Below, one piece after another: positions 20,300 to 30,512 of a stretch of DNA of 30,512 nucleotides. A program made the translations under genes and the position numbers. Within the stretch, counting starts at the first letter, position 1. Every line of letters starts with the position of its first letter. Under the pieces are notes generated by a model. The model did not search any database. It was not told the DNA's origin and saw nothing but the letters and a program-made list of their open reading frames with translations. The stretch covers positions 1 to 30,512 of the forward strand of contig NW_025955404.1 in assembly GCF_022376445.1 (NCBI RefSeq), read 5' to 3'. The DNA is from Fomitopsis serialis (lineage: Eukaryota; Basidiomycota; Agaricomycetes; Polyporales; Fomitopsidaceae).

Positions 20300-20408
20300 G
20301 CCGGGATAGCTCAGTTGGGAGAGCAGCAGACTGAAGTGCATGTCTTGCATGATCACGTGCCCGAGTCACGTGTTCTGAAGGTCCCGTGTTCAATCCACGG
20401 TCCTGGCA
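20300..20408 (+). tRNA. tRNA-Phe (anticodon GAA) with a 36-nt intron
   Basis: The acceptor stem GCCGGGA pairs with TCCTGGC (one G-T), the D-stem GCTC pairs with GAGC, and the T-arm is CCGTG-TTCAATC-CACGG. The anticodon GAA is at 20333-20335 in the loop CTGAAG|T. An intron of 36 nt (20337-20372) sits one base 3' of the anticodon, the standard position. Removing it leaves exactly 73 nt with discriminator A. The anticodon stem GCAGA/TCTGA has a G27-A43 mismatch at its outer pair. A-box (TAGCTCAGTTGG) and B-box (GTTCAATCC) are present, and TTTT at 20413-20416 can terminate RNA polymerase III. Confidence 0.95.
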
Positions 20409-20412
20409 AACC

Positions 20413-20416
20413 TTTT
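20413..20416 (+). terminator. RNA polymerase III T-tract after tRNA-Phe
   Basis: TTTT four bases after the mature 3' end of the tRNA; a second T-run (ttttt) follows at about 20429-20433. Confidence 0.6.
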
Positions 20417-21060
20417 CCTCGCTATTCCTTTTTCCTGCACACTTGCCGCACTCGGGATTTGCTCAGGATCACAACAACCGTATGTTGTTACAGTGTTTTG
20501 CATAGTGGTTGCCATTTTCGTGCGCGACGCGTACGGGCGTCTCCTGGGCTTCCCACGCCACATGCGCCACGGCCTACACCGGCAGGACTACAGCAGCCTT
20601 GTCCGACGTGCTCGGGACACTGCATATTGAGCTGGAGTCTCTCCATACTTCGTGCTGTGAGAGCAGACGGAGTGTCCTGAATACGAGGTCTTGAATGAGT
20701 CAAAATAGAGCATTGGGATCGCCTACACAGCTAACGGGACTGATCAGTCCCGGTGGCGCCTTGGGACCAAACAAGTTTGCGTCGCGCGCGCAAGTGACAA
20801 CCACTATGTATGCAAGACACTGTACTTACTTCGCACGACATCATGACGGCCTCAGCCCTCTCGTTGTAACGCACTTTTTGTAAGGTAGAGCAAAGGAAGA
20901 TCGACCATAAATGTCACACTAGGGTCCGGACTTGTGTTCACATCCAAAGTAACCCAATGATTAACAAGATGTCACTAGCATACAATATCCATCATGCGGC
21001 CGAAGCATCAACGTTGAACGACTATACACGTAAGACGACCACCAACGGGTCTCCAGCTGG
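20417..21060. other. Intergenic between tRNA-Phe and SUT1 transporter
   Basis: No gene supported. It carries a perfect 18-bp palindrome at 20735-20752 and, at its right end, the 3' flank of the transporter gene. Confidence 0.5.
20735..20752. repeat. Perfect 18-bp palindrome CGGGACTGATCAGTCCCG
   Basis: Both halves match without a spacer around TGATCA. It could be a dimeric factor site or a chance or transposon-derived hairpin. It is far from the nearest coding start. Confidence 0.55.
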
Positions 21061-23667
21061 TCATTGCCGCCGTCTCAACTCCCGGGCAAGTCGCACAGTG
21101 AGCACGAACGCAACTATCGAAGCGACACCGCCCAGTCTATCACAGTGAAGTTAGCTACACCGTAGCGCCAAACAGAACGACGGAACACACCTGAATACGA
21201 TCGCGTACGAATTTGGTGCAGCAGACGTGGAGAGACTCTCGCGCAGCTGGAGGCCCGCATCTTTCGCCAGTTCTCCTGGCGTCGCGGTGCTGTTGCCGGG
21301 GCTCGTCCCATCCGGGCTCTTTGGTATCGCGCCGTCGAATATCGCGAAGATGATTGAGGCGATACCCGTCATTACAAACTGCGGCATGACAATGAAGACA
21401 TTGTGGATTCCCTGAGTAAAACATAGGTCATCAGCCGGTATTGTAACACGGAACAGGTGGTGGGGCACTTACGAGAATGATCCCCGCCTTGGCCGCCAAT
21501 CCTCCGCCCTTCTTCCCACCGTCGCCCTCCCAATCAGGTTCCCCATCGCCGTGCACCTCCAGGTGGCTCATCCGCGCAGAGGCGTTCGACATGAACTCGC
21601 CTCTGCGCTCTTGTTGATGCCTGAGCGCCTCGCGCTCATGGTCCGACTCGTCCATCGACGCAGACGACCGGAACGAGCGCACTTCCGCCTCGAGGCCCTC
21701 GTCCTCGTCTCCAGGGTCGGCAACGAGGAACTGGCGCTCCTCGTCGGGCGATGCGGGGCGCGAGCGATGACGTGTGCGTGTGTCGGCGAGCATAATGGAC
21801 GCGGTGTCGCGGTCGTCTGAGTCGTCTTCAGAAAGAATGGCTTCTGCGAGCTATGACACCGTTAGCTGTGGTGCGTACATGAGACAACGAGGACATGTAC
21901 ACACAAGCGAGAACGGTGCCCATTGTGTTATCGACCAAGAGAAGCCCGTGATTGTTGTGAAGAAGGTGGCTCCCCAAACCGTGGAGTAGAAGCTATAGCG
22001 TAGAGATTAGGGTGCACCGAAGAAGATTAGATTTAAAACACCCACAAGGTCGCAGCCATGCACACAGCGAAGACCATATGTGACACCGCCCAGAGCGTAG
22101 CCAGATGTATTTTGACCCGCTGGTACATCATCACCCAGCGAGTCGCGTGCCCATTGAGGTTCCTGTCCAGTGCTGCGCGACTCTTCGTCGCCTCGCTTAC
22201 GAAGAATGGTAGGAGCAAGTTACATGCCAGACTGAGTATGGAGCTGTAGAACAGAGCACGCGAGCCGAGACGCGTCGCTTCTGCGTTGAGGTCCGGGTCG
22301 TCTTGTGGCGTGGACGAGTGGACATGTTTGTGCAGCTCGCCGATGAACTCTGTGGTGTAGAAGAGTATGGGAAACCAGCCTATCCATGCACTAAAAGAGA
22401 AGACTTGAGGTGGGTCAACGGGAGTCGAGGTGGAGGTAGTACCTACAAGAACTGGATGATGCACTAAGCCACGTAGTGAGCAGGAGTTTATTAACGCATA
22501 TGTATGACATACGATCTGACGGATCACAGGAGGCAAATTGCGGACGTTATCCCAGATGTCCTTCAGCTCTTGGAGGAATCCCTTCCGTGCGCCCCTGAAG
22601 TGGCCAACGAGCTCAGACAGCGTTACGCGATTTATGTTGCACTCACGCACTTGGTGGCGATGACTACTCTCTCCTTGGTGCACAAGGCGGTGATGGTGTG
22701 CATGGCGATCAGCAAGAAGGACCCGAGGACTGCTAGCACCTCGAGCTCAGTGTTTCCGAGGAATGAAAATACGGTTGTTAGGTCGACGTTTCCTCTGGTA
22801 AGTAAACATTGTTCAATTGCAGTACATAAGACGTATTTAGATGGTACGAACATGAAGTAACCTGCGACGCTCCCTACGCCAAGCATGCGGGCTGCCCACG
22901 CGTTCGCGTCGGCCTGGTCTGACGAAGGTAATGTATCTACAATAAGGGCGCGGTCCACGGCCTGAACTGTCGCCACAACGTTAGACGTACTGCAACTCAA
23001 CGCGATGAACTATAGTACCGACCTGCGTTTATTGAGAAGTCGATTGAGAAGAGGGCAAATATTGCCAAGCATATTGTCAAGACATTGTTCTGCAGGTCAA
23101 ACCGGCACATTAGAACCGGCAAGCACGGGGAGTTAATGTTGCTACACACTGCCATAGACTCAGCTGTCGTGAATATGCTTGCGAACGGACGCGTAAACCC
23201 CAGAAGGAGCATTGCGACGACACAAATACAGGTCCCTGCAAACATGTACGGTCTCCGGCGTCCGAAACGCGACTTTGAGTTGTCAGCAAGGACACCTAGT
23301 TGTCACACTCTAGCAGATGAAGGTTATGCGAAGGAAGTGAGTATACCGATGAGGGGTTGTACGAGCAACCCCGAAATTGGACCGGCAAGGAACACGGTCG
23401 CAACGGCAGACTTGGAGAGACCAAGAGATAATAGATACGGTGTACCTTGTGCGTAGAGTCAGGAGGATCCGCACAAGCCGGGGAGGGCACAGGAGGCTCA
23501 CCGTACGACATCTCTATGGACCAGAACACTTGTACGCCAAGCAACCCAATAGTCAGCGCAGGGAGCTGCAGCCATCTTGGTCCCAATACTTTCGCGACTC
23601 CAGCCAGCTGAGTGTTGCTACGCTCGCCACCTTCCTCAGCGAGAGGTATGGATACGAACCCAGTCAT
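21061..23667 (-). CDS. SUT1-type sucrose/alpha-glucoside proton symporter, complete
   Basis: This family (plant SUC/SUT and fission yeast Sut1; GPH-type major facilitator) imports sucrose or maltose with protons through the plasma membrane. Thirteen exons: 23667-23502, 23445-23347, 23295-23150, 23089-23023, 22966-22852, 22794-22651, 22594-22513, 22463-22447, 22390-22046, 21992-21905, 21850-21473, 21411-21191, 21136-21061. All phases join, giving 647 residues. Key motifs: LGVQVFWSIEMSYGTPYLL in helix 1, GPISGLLVQPLIGVLADNS with SRFGRRRPY (the loop 2-3 signature), FSIDFSINAVQAVDRALIVD, and FAWIGWFPILFYTTEFIGE. A long hydrophilic loop with DDRDTASIM and acidic/Ser-rich content precedes the last helices. 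The exon at 22463-22447 is only 17 nt. Divergent from ETF-QO. The substrate is inferred from the family. Confidence 0.93.
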
Positions 23668-24057
23668 GGTCGCCCACTACCGTCCTTGGTGATAATCCTC
23701 ACAGTTTACAGTGATCAGAGTAAGACTTCAAGCCAGAGAGATGCCTCCGCGTGCTCTGGCGCAGGAACTGAGGAGATGGATGTGAGGACAGTGCCGGTGG
23801 TTGAGCGAGCATACCGTGATGGCCGCGCGCAGCAGAATGACCGCGTCCGTCATGACACAGCAGTGTCAGGAGGGTCGCCGGTCGGCCCCTCCCGGGGCCT
23901 CCCCACTCATCTCGATCAACGGATCTGGGGACCCTGATCACTCCGGGGTTGGCGTCATATGCTTTCCTTGTGATTGGTCTGCTCGTCCTTATAAGTTATA
24001 GCCGGTGCCCCCCGCGTTCTCGTCCGTCCGTCCATCCCTTCCTGACTCCTGTGAGCT
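23668..24057. promoter_or_regulatory. Bidirectional promoter between SUT1-type transporter and ETF-QO
   Basis: The 390 bp between the two divergent start codons must serve both genes. On the ETF-QO side an inverted CCAAT (ATTGG, 23973-23977) is followed by TATAAGTTATA (23990-24000), about 58-68 bp before the ATG. The transporter side shows no clear TATA element. Confidence 0.6.
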
Positions 24058-26382
24058 ATGCTGCGTCTGCACAGGCAGCAGAGCGCCGCCTTGCGCGCTG
24101 TGCGTTCTATCCACTCCACGGCGCGCCGACGACGAGAGCTGTTCGATCCCAGCAATGTCGAGAGGGCCTCGGACGAAGTTGACGTCTGTATTGTTGGCGG
24201 TGGCCCCGCTGGGCTCAGTGCAGCCATTAGGTTGAAGCAGCTCGAGCAGGAGAAGGGCCGCGAGATCCGCGTGGTGGTGTTAGAGAAAGGTGGCGAAGTC
24301 GGTGAGTCTTCACAATGTGCATCGTACGTGCTAGAATTGCGAGACCCTGCTGCACTTTGGAACACTGGAAGAGTTTTTGAGGACTCAGCCGGTGATGGCC
24401 TCACTGGACGTGCGTCGCTGCACTCTCATTGTATACATGTCAATTCCTCCACCCTTTGGCACCCGCCAGGGTGGCTCCGTCGCACACTTTCCGGACTTGC
24501 GCCTTGCGGTAGCGCCTCGCCGTTAATCCAGTTCCTCTCAGACAACCACAAGCTCACACCGCGGCCCAGGCTCCCATGTGCTATCAGGTGCGGTAGTTGA
24601 GCCTCGCGCTCTGAACGAACTGCTCCCCGACTGGCAAAATCGCTCGGACCACCCCCTCACACAACCTACCACGCACACCTCCATGCGCTTCTTCACCAAG
24701 TCCTCCTCGTTCCGCATACCACAACCACCACAGATGAAGAAAATGGGCACCTACATCCTCTCGCTCTCACAGTTCACCGCGTGGCTGGGCTCCATCGCCG
24801 AGGAGCTCGGTGTAGAGGTCTACCCTGGTTTTGCCGGTGCAGGCCTTGTGTATGGGCCCGACGGGAAAAGCGTGCTCGGGGTGCGCACAAACGAGGTTGG
24901 CCTGGACCGCGAGGGTCGGATGAAGGATGCCTTTGAACCTGGCATGGAGTTCCGCGCCCGCGTCACTTTGCTTGCCGAGGGTGCACATGGCTCGCTCTCA
25001 AAGGAGGTCATCCGAAGGTTCCACTTGAGGGAGAACAGCGACCCGCAGACGTACGGCATGGGTGTGAAGGAGGTATGGCGTGTGGACCCAAGTAAGTACC
25101 GGCCGGGAGAGGTGGTGCATACGATGGGTTGGCCCATCGACTGGAAGACCTACGGCGGCGGATGGGTGTATCACATGGCGGATGGCCTCGTCAGCTTGGG
25201 TTTGGTGATTGGGCTGGACTATGCCAACCCATATCTCAGCCCATACAGAGAACTTCAGGTAACGGTGAATGTAGCTTTGTCGCGCGCGCATCTCATCTCA
25301 GGGGCACCTCCAGCGTATGAAACACCATCCATATTTCCGGGACCTGCTTTCGGGCGACTCAAGCCGAATAGCGTACGGCGGACGCACTCTGAACGAGGGT
25401 GGCCTGCAGTCCCTCCCGCAGCTGCACTTCCCCGGTGGCGCGCTCATTGGGTGTTCCGCCGGCATGGTCAACGTCGCCAAGATCAAAGGCACGCACAACG
25501 CCATGAAGAGCGGTATGCTCGCCGCTGAGACCGCCTACAACGCCTTGTCCGCGCAAGAAGAGGGCTCCTCGGTACCGGCAGACATGAGCGATTACGAGAC
25601 GGCGTTCCGGAATAGCTGGGCGCACGCAGATCTGCACGAGGTGCGCAACGTACGGCCGTCGTTCAACACGCCGCTGGGCATGTGGGGCGGCATCGCGTAC
25701 TCGGGCGTGGACACGCTGCTTCTGAAGGGACGCACGCCGTGGACGTTCCGGAATACGAAGAAGCTGAGCGACGCGGCGCACACGAAGAAGGCGAGCGAGT
25801 GCACGCCGATTGAGTACCCGCCGTTCGAGGCCCCGTTGAGCACGGACTTGCTGACAAGTCTTGCGCTAACGGGGACGAACCATGCGGAGGACCAGCCGGT
25901 TCACCTTCGGGTGCGGAAGTATGGCAAGGGTGTGGCTGACGCTGGGTTGGAAGCTCAGCCTGGAGCGGAGGAGGGACTGGCGACAGAGGAGTTCGAGGAG
26001 AGCAAGGCGGTGAGGAGGGAGCACGTGAAAGCGAACGTGGGCGAGTACGCCGGGCTGCTTGGACGAGCATGTCCAGCTCAAGTGTACGAGTATGTGGATG
26101 ATGAGTCTGCCCAAAATGAAGACAGTGAGGGCTGGGGAGGAAAGAAGCTTGTGATCAACTCACAGGTAGTGTCCTTCAATAGTTTGGTTACGAGGTGCTG
26201 TTCTGACTAGATGTTCCTGTCCAGAACTGTATACACTGCAAACTCTGCGACATCAAAGTGCCGACTCAAGATATTACGTGGACAGTTCCAGAGGGCGGCG
26301 GAGGTCCCAAGTACAGTGCGTATCTCCCTGTACCCCTGTGTTCTAACTGGCCTGACCCGCTCCTGTCGCAGCTGTTACCTGA
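24058..26382 (+). CDS. Electron transfer flavoprotein-ubiquinone oxidoreductase (ETF-QO), mitochondrial, complete
   Basis: ETF-QO passes electrons from reduced ETF (fatty acid and amino acid oxidation) to ubiquinone at the inner mitochondrial membrane. Five exons, 24058-24301, 24570-25258, 25314-26165, 26225-26315 and 26372-26382, give 628 residues. The Arg-rich start (MLRLHRQQ...STARRRR) fits a matrix targeting signal. FAD binding: [16 protein letters not shown] (GGGPAG 47-52). Further landmarks: [49 protein letters not shown] and RMKHHPYF. [4Fe-4S] ligands: Cys564, then CIHCKLC (597, 600, 603), followed by [13 protein letters not shown]. The first intron (268 bp) is unusually long for this window. 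The last exon is only 11 nt and encodes the final two residues plus stop. Confidence 0.96.
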
Positions 26383-26640
26383 TGCGATTGCATACATATC
26401 TACCGCATAGCGCGTCTGGGATCTCAGGTCACAATATCACACATCATTTTCATGCCACCTAGCCGCCTTTAACGGTACACACCTTGAATCTAACAGCGTA
26501 TGATGATGGTCCTTAGCAACTGTGTCTGCTGGTGGGATCAAACTGCCCAGAACGTGGACCGCTCGCGATTCACTTCCATAGTTACGCGTGCGCCAGGCTT
26601 ATGAACCACCAAACGCGTCGCTCCTCGGACGCGATTGACC
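26383..26640. terminator. Convergent 3' flanks of ETF-QO and kinase
   Basis: The 258 bp between the two stop codons must contain both 3' ends. I see no gene and no clear polyadenylation signal. Confidence 0.35.
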
Positions 26641-28809
26641 TCAAGACTGCTCCTCCGTCAGCTCGAACTGCACCTCCGTCAGGCGCTCGAACATGTGTGC
26701 ATCGTGCTCCTTGGCGATCAGCCCTCCCGGCTGCACATCAGCATGCCAGCCGTGGTCGCCTGTCATTGCAATGTCGTACGGGTACCGGGCCTCCTCAACA
26801 CGCCCGCACCAGTCAAAGTCTATGAGCTGAACTTTCCCCTCCTTCGTGACCAAGATGTTCGGCTCGCGCAGGTCTCCGAACACGAAGCCCTTGTCGTGAA
26901 GTGTCTTGACGGCGTTGCGCAGTGACTCGGCAACGGAGGACAGGCGCACGGAATCACTGCCGCTGGCGACAAAGTCCATGACGACGACCCACATTCCTAC
27001 GCTGTCAACCTTCTCGCAGTGGTGCAACTTCGGAGCGAACCCGCCTTCATGCGCAACCTTGTGCGCGTGCTTCCCATATGCTTCGGTGAATTTGACAACA
27101 ACTCTGAAGGCGGCCTTGTCGGGGACGCGAGCGTCCGCGAGAAAGACTGCTTTAGAGCTGTACTGGGCAGCCAGGCGAGCCACATACTTCAGCTCCACTT
27201 GTTGTCCATTGAGATCGGTGTATGTACTGAAGCTCGGGCCTACGTAATGTGACGGTGTGCCGGAGGATGCCTTCGGTACGCCACTGAGCCGTGTATCTAC
27301 GGGGTTGTTTGAGGATGTTCGGGGAGAAGTGCGCCGAGCACCAGATTTCAAGCGTGAGGAAGAAACCGACTTCATGGCTTGCAAACCACCGTAATAAGTC
27401 TTCAAGTCGGTGACGCAATGCTTGAGCGCACGGAAGAGCCGCGCAACAGAGAGTATGGTTTCGGACATTGAGGACGATTCGAGTGGCGACAGAGGAATGA
27501 CAGACATGTAGTCCGTGAAGGGCTGCGAAATGAGCTGGTCTGCGAAGGCGGCCCCGCTCACGGCAATATATGGTCCGGCAATTGCAAGAAGGAGAGCAGG
27601 GCAACAGCAAATATTGCGGATGGGTTTGGCCTATAAGTCTTACAGTCAACACATGATCATGAGCCCTCAGGGGAGCACAAACCTCGGGGGATGTGTAGAT
27701 GGCAACGTATGCACATTCAACCTGTGCGCGTGGATCACAGCCACCGGTCCCAATCTCGTTCTTGACCTCAGTGATGGCAACGACGGGTCTAAAACCTTCG
27801 AATGACGTGTCCATACGTATCACGCCGTCCGGTTCGAGGCTACCAGAGGAATAGTTTAGCGAAGTACGATCGAGTATGCCAGTTCCGACGGCGTTCGACA
27901 AGGCATCCGTTATGGCCCTCTGACGGGATGGCTCGTCCACATAGAGCTTAGATGATAGTTCGATGAATTCTCGAGCTGTTTCAACCTCCTTAGGAGTGTA
28001 TATGTTGGAACCAATGGGTTGGGATATGGAATAAGCAAATCGGGCGAATGCCGGGCGGTAGATAATGATCGGAGGAGGCGCGAGGTGAAGAGGCCGATAG
28101 TTGTACACGGCATCTAGGTGGGTTGGGGTCTGTGTCTTCATGAGCTCACTAACAGTGGCCCCGCTCGAGGGAGAGCGCCGCTTTCTACCAGCTGCGGCGA
28201 TGGCTTCTCGATCTGACGCACTGTCAAGAGGCGTGAACTCGCGCAAACCTTACACTCACCAGGGAGCCTAGCTGCGATTCCCTCCACCACCGAGGCAAGG
28301 GTTGCCTGCTGGTCGTCACCCAATGACGGCACGGCTATGAGAGGCATAAGCCACGACGGTAGCGCGAGTGCCGCGTGAACGCACAAATGATGGACACCAG
28401 CTTGTCCTCCATGCCAGACAGCTTCATTCGGTCGGCGATCAACTTGGTCTTTTTCCTGATGACTTCATTGTTTACGGTCTGGGAGATTGTTGCATCACTG
28501 GCATCGGGAGAGTACAGTGGTGTCGAAACCTAGGAAATGTGAGTGCGCTTCGTAGGAGAAGAAGGCCCTACTCACCTGGCGGATGGCTACCGCGGCAAAT
28601 TCAAGTGCTGGATTGGATAGTTCGAATTCCACAGGCTTAGATTGGACGAGGTTGTTCAAGAAGGTCTCGACGTCCGACACCGTTGCGGGCGAGCTCCCTT
28701 CGTGTTGATATACGACGTCGGTGACATACTTGTACGAGCCAGAAGCATTAGGGCCTCGTCCGGAATAACGAAGTAGAACTGGTATGTTGAAGGTCGCCAT
28801 GGCGGCCAC
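26641..28809 (-). CDS. Fungal-type (FunK1-like) protein kinase with large N-terminal region, one frame break
   Basis: Exons 28809-28576, 28529-28260, 28191-27683 and 27630-26641 give 667 residues once a single missing base is allowed for. The C-terminal part is a divergent kinase: AFRVVVKFTEAYG with the putative ATP-anchoring Lys near 518, MWVVVMDFV, the catalytic loop VFGDLREPNILV (about 588-599) replacing HRDxxxxN, and LIDFDWCGR (about 608) in place of DFG. The C-lobe is short, ending soon after IAKEHDAHMFERL. The N-terminal 500 residues hold a conserved-looking region (VVAITEVKNEIGTGGCDP and a hydrophobic stretch CPALLLAIAGPYIAV). Basidiomycetes carry many genes of this type; their substrates are unknown. 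The frame breaks at 28385-28387, where AAA (plus strand) appears to lack one A. Divergent from the ferredoxin gene. Confidence 0.82.
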
Positions 28810-29159
28810 GGACGCTGAGGAGTGTGCGGACGCGGATATTCAAGTGGTGATCGCAGCCAAGTATATGAACCAGCAAACGCGTCGGTCCTCGCCGGCCCGG
28901 CGGACGCGAACGTTCGGGGTACGCGACGCGTGATGATGCACGTGATGCGTGTCAGCGCCGCGAGTCTGTGTATGTCGGCCGGCCGCAGAAAGTGGTCACA
29001 GGCCAGTCTCTGCTCGCCGCTTTCACATCCTCCAAATCCCCGCCTACCCATAGGGCTCAGATCCTCACTGTCTGAGGTACCGTAGTCACCTATTCCCACA
29101 GCCCTACCTGCACCCAAAACGCTCGCTGTACGCCTGGACAAGCTTCGCTGTTGCCCACT
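28810..29159. promoter_or_regulatory. Bidirectional promoter between kinase and ferredoxin genes
   Basis: 350 bp separate the two divergent start codons. Tandem TGATG(C/A)...GTGATGCGTG words occur at about 28931-28951, but I can assign no factor. No clear TATA box for the ferredoxin gene. Confidence 0.4.
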
Positions 29160-30048
<889 letters not shown>

Positions 30049-30512
30049 CACTCCCACCTAAGGACAGGTCGGTTGGCCGGCATGTCCTAAAGCCTATTTC
30101 GTCTCTGGGCGGAGGGAGCTATGCGTGACGAGCAAGCCCTGGATTGCTATCCGCTTCTCTGCATGATGCATATTGCTATTGGGTTACTGCTGTTATGTTG
30201 CCGCTACACATATTACGACAGCAACGACATGTCGGTGTCGCAGGGGCCGTATATTTATCCATGCTGAACTCGATCAGCCTGCTCTAATGCGCCTTCGCCC
30301 TGTGTCCGTTGATCCTAGGTGAGTGTCTGTACCCCGCCAGTCATTCAATATTCAGCATTTGCTGCCCGCTTCCATTCGAGAGCTCACTGTTCAGGGTTAC
30401 GCGCACCGTCCGGCTTCTATCACTGAGCCCACCCACGATCGAACGTCGACCGGTTGCCCGTAATTGACCCACTCACCACGTCTTGTGCAGTCCACCGTTC
30501 AGCCTGCCCCAT
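30049..30512. other. Right edge, no gene supported
   Basis: The 3' flank of the ferredoxin gene and perhaps the 5' end of a neighbour. A short ATG frame near 30288 ends at a donor-like AG|GTGAGT (about 30319), which could be a first exon, but nothing in it can be recognised. Confidence 0.4.

Noticed and set aside
24302..24569. Possible extra exon inside the 268-bp first intron of ETF-QO
   Set aside because: The protein joins directly (GGEVG to SHVLSGAV) as in the family, in the correct phase, so no exon is needed.

Overview
The window is nuclear DNA of a filamentous basidiomycete, most likely an Agaricomycete close to the Polyporales. Genes sit densely on both strands and are cut by many 46-70 bp GT-AG introns. 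Proteins are full eukaryotic families, a tRNA-Phe gene carries an intron, and two gene families of a kind expanded in wood-decay and mushroom fungi are present (an RHS-like P-loop NTPase and a fungal-type kinase). The order or species is inferred from remembered family resemblance, not from a search.

Layout, left to right: UFD1 (minus, cut by the left edge) is divergent from CCT4 (plus, complete). Downstream of CCT4 lies a duplicated block: a remnant of an adaptin 3' end (minus), an RHS-like NTPase gene (minus), then a partial copy of the CCT4 3' end. Next comes a large adaptin of AP-4 epsilon type (minus, 14 exons, four reading-frame breaks), a PTR2/POT peptide transporter (minus, complete), and about 3.4 kb without a convincing gene that holds a decayed copy of the adaptin 5' end and a small repeat family. 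Then follow a disordered, His-rich protein of unknown function (plus), a MITE-like element with 36-bp terminal inverted repeats, BUB2 (plus, complete), tRNA-Phe(GAA), a SUT1-type sucrose/alpha-glucoside transporter (minus, 13 exons, complete) divergent from ETF-ubiquinone oxidoreductase (plus, complete), a fungal-type kinase (minus) and, divergent from it, a mitochondrial [2Fe-2S] ferredoxin of the adrenodoxin/YAH1 type (plus).

Most genes are unrelated housekeeping genes: protein folding (CCT4), Cdc48-dependent degradation (UFD1), vesicle coats (adaptin), mitotic exit (BUB2), mitochondrial electron transfer and Fe-S assembly (ETF-QO, ferredoxin) and nutrient uptake (PTR2, SUT1). The unusual part is structural. 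The RHS-like gene lies between two direct copies of the CCT4/adaptin junction, and a second adaptin fragment lies 5 kb beyond the adaptin start, so this locus has been rearranged repeatedly. Several conserved genes (UFD1, ferredoxin twice, kinase, RHS-like gene, adaptin) have single-base frame breaks, mostly one base missing from a homopolymer, which suggests unpolished sequence more than gene death. Exon coordinates were read by eye from splice motifs and protein conservation.
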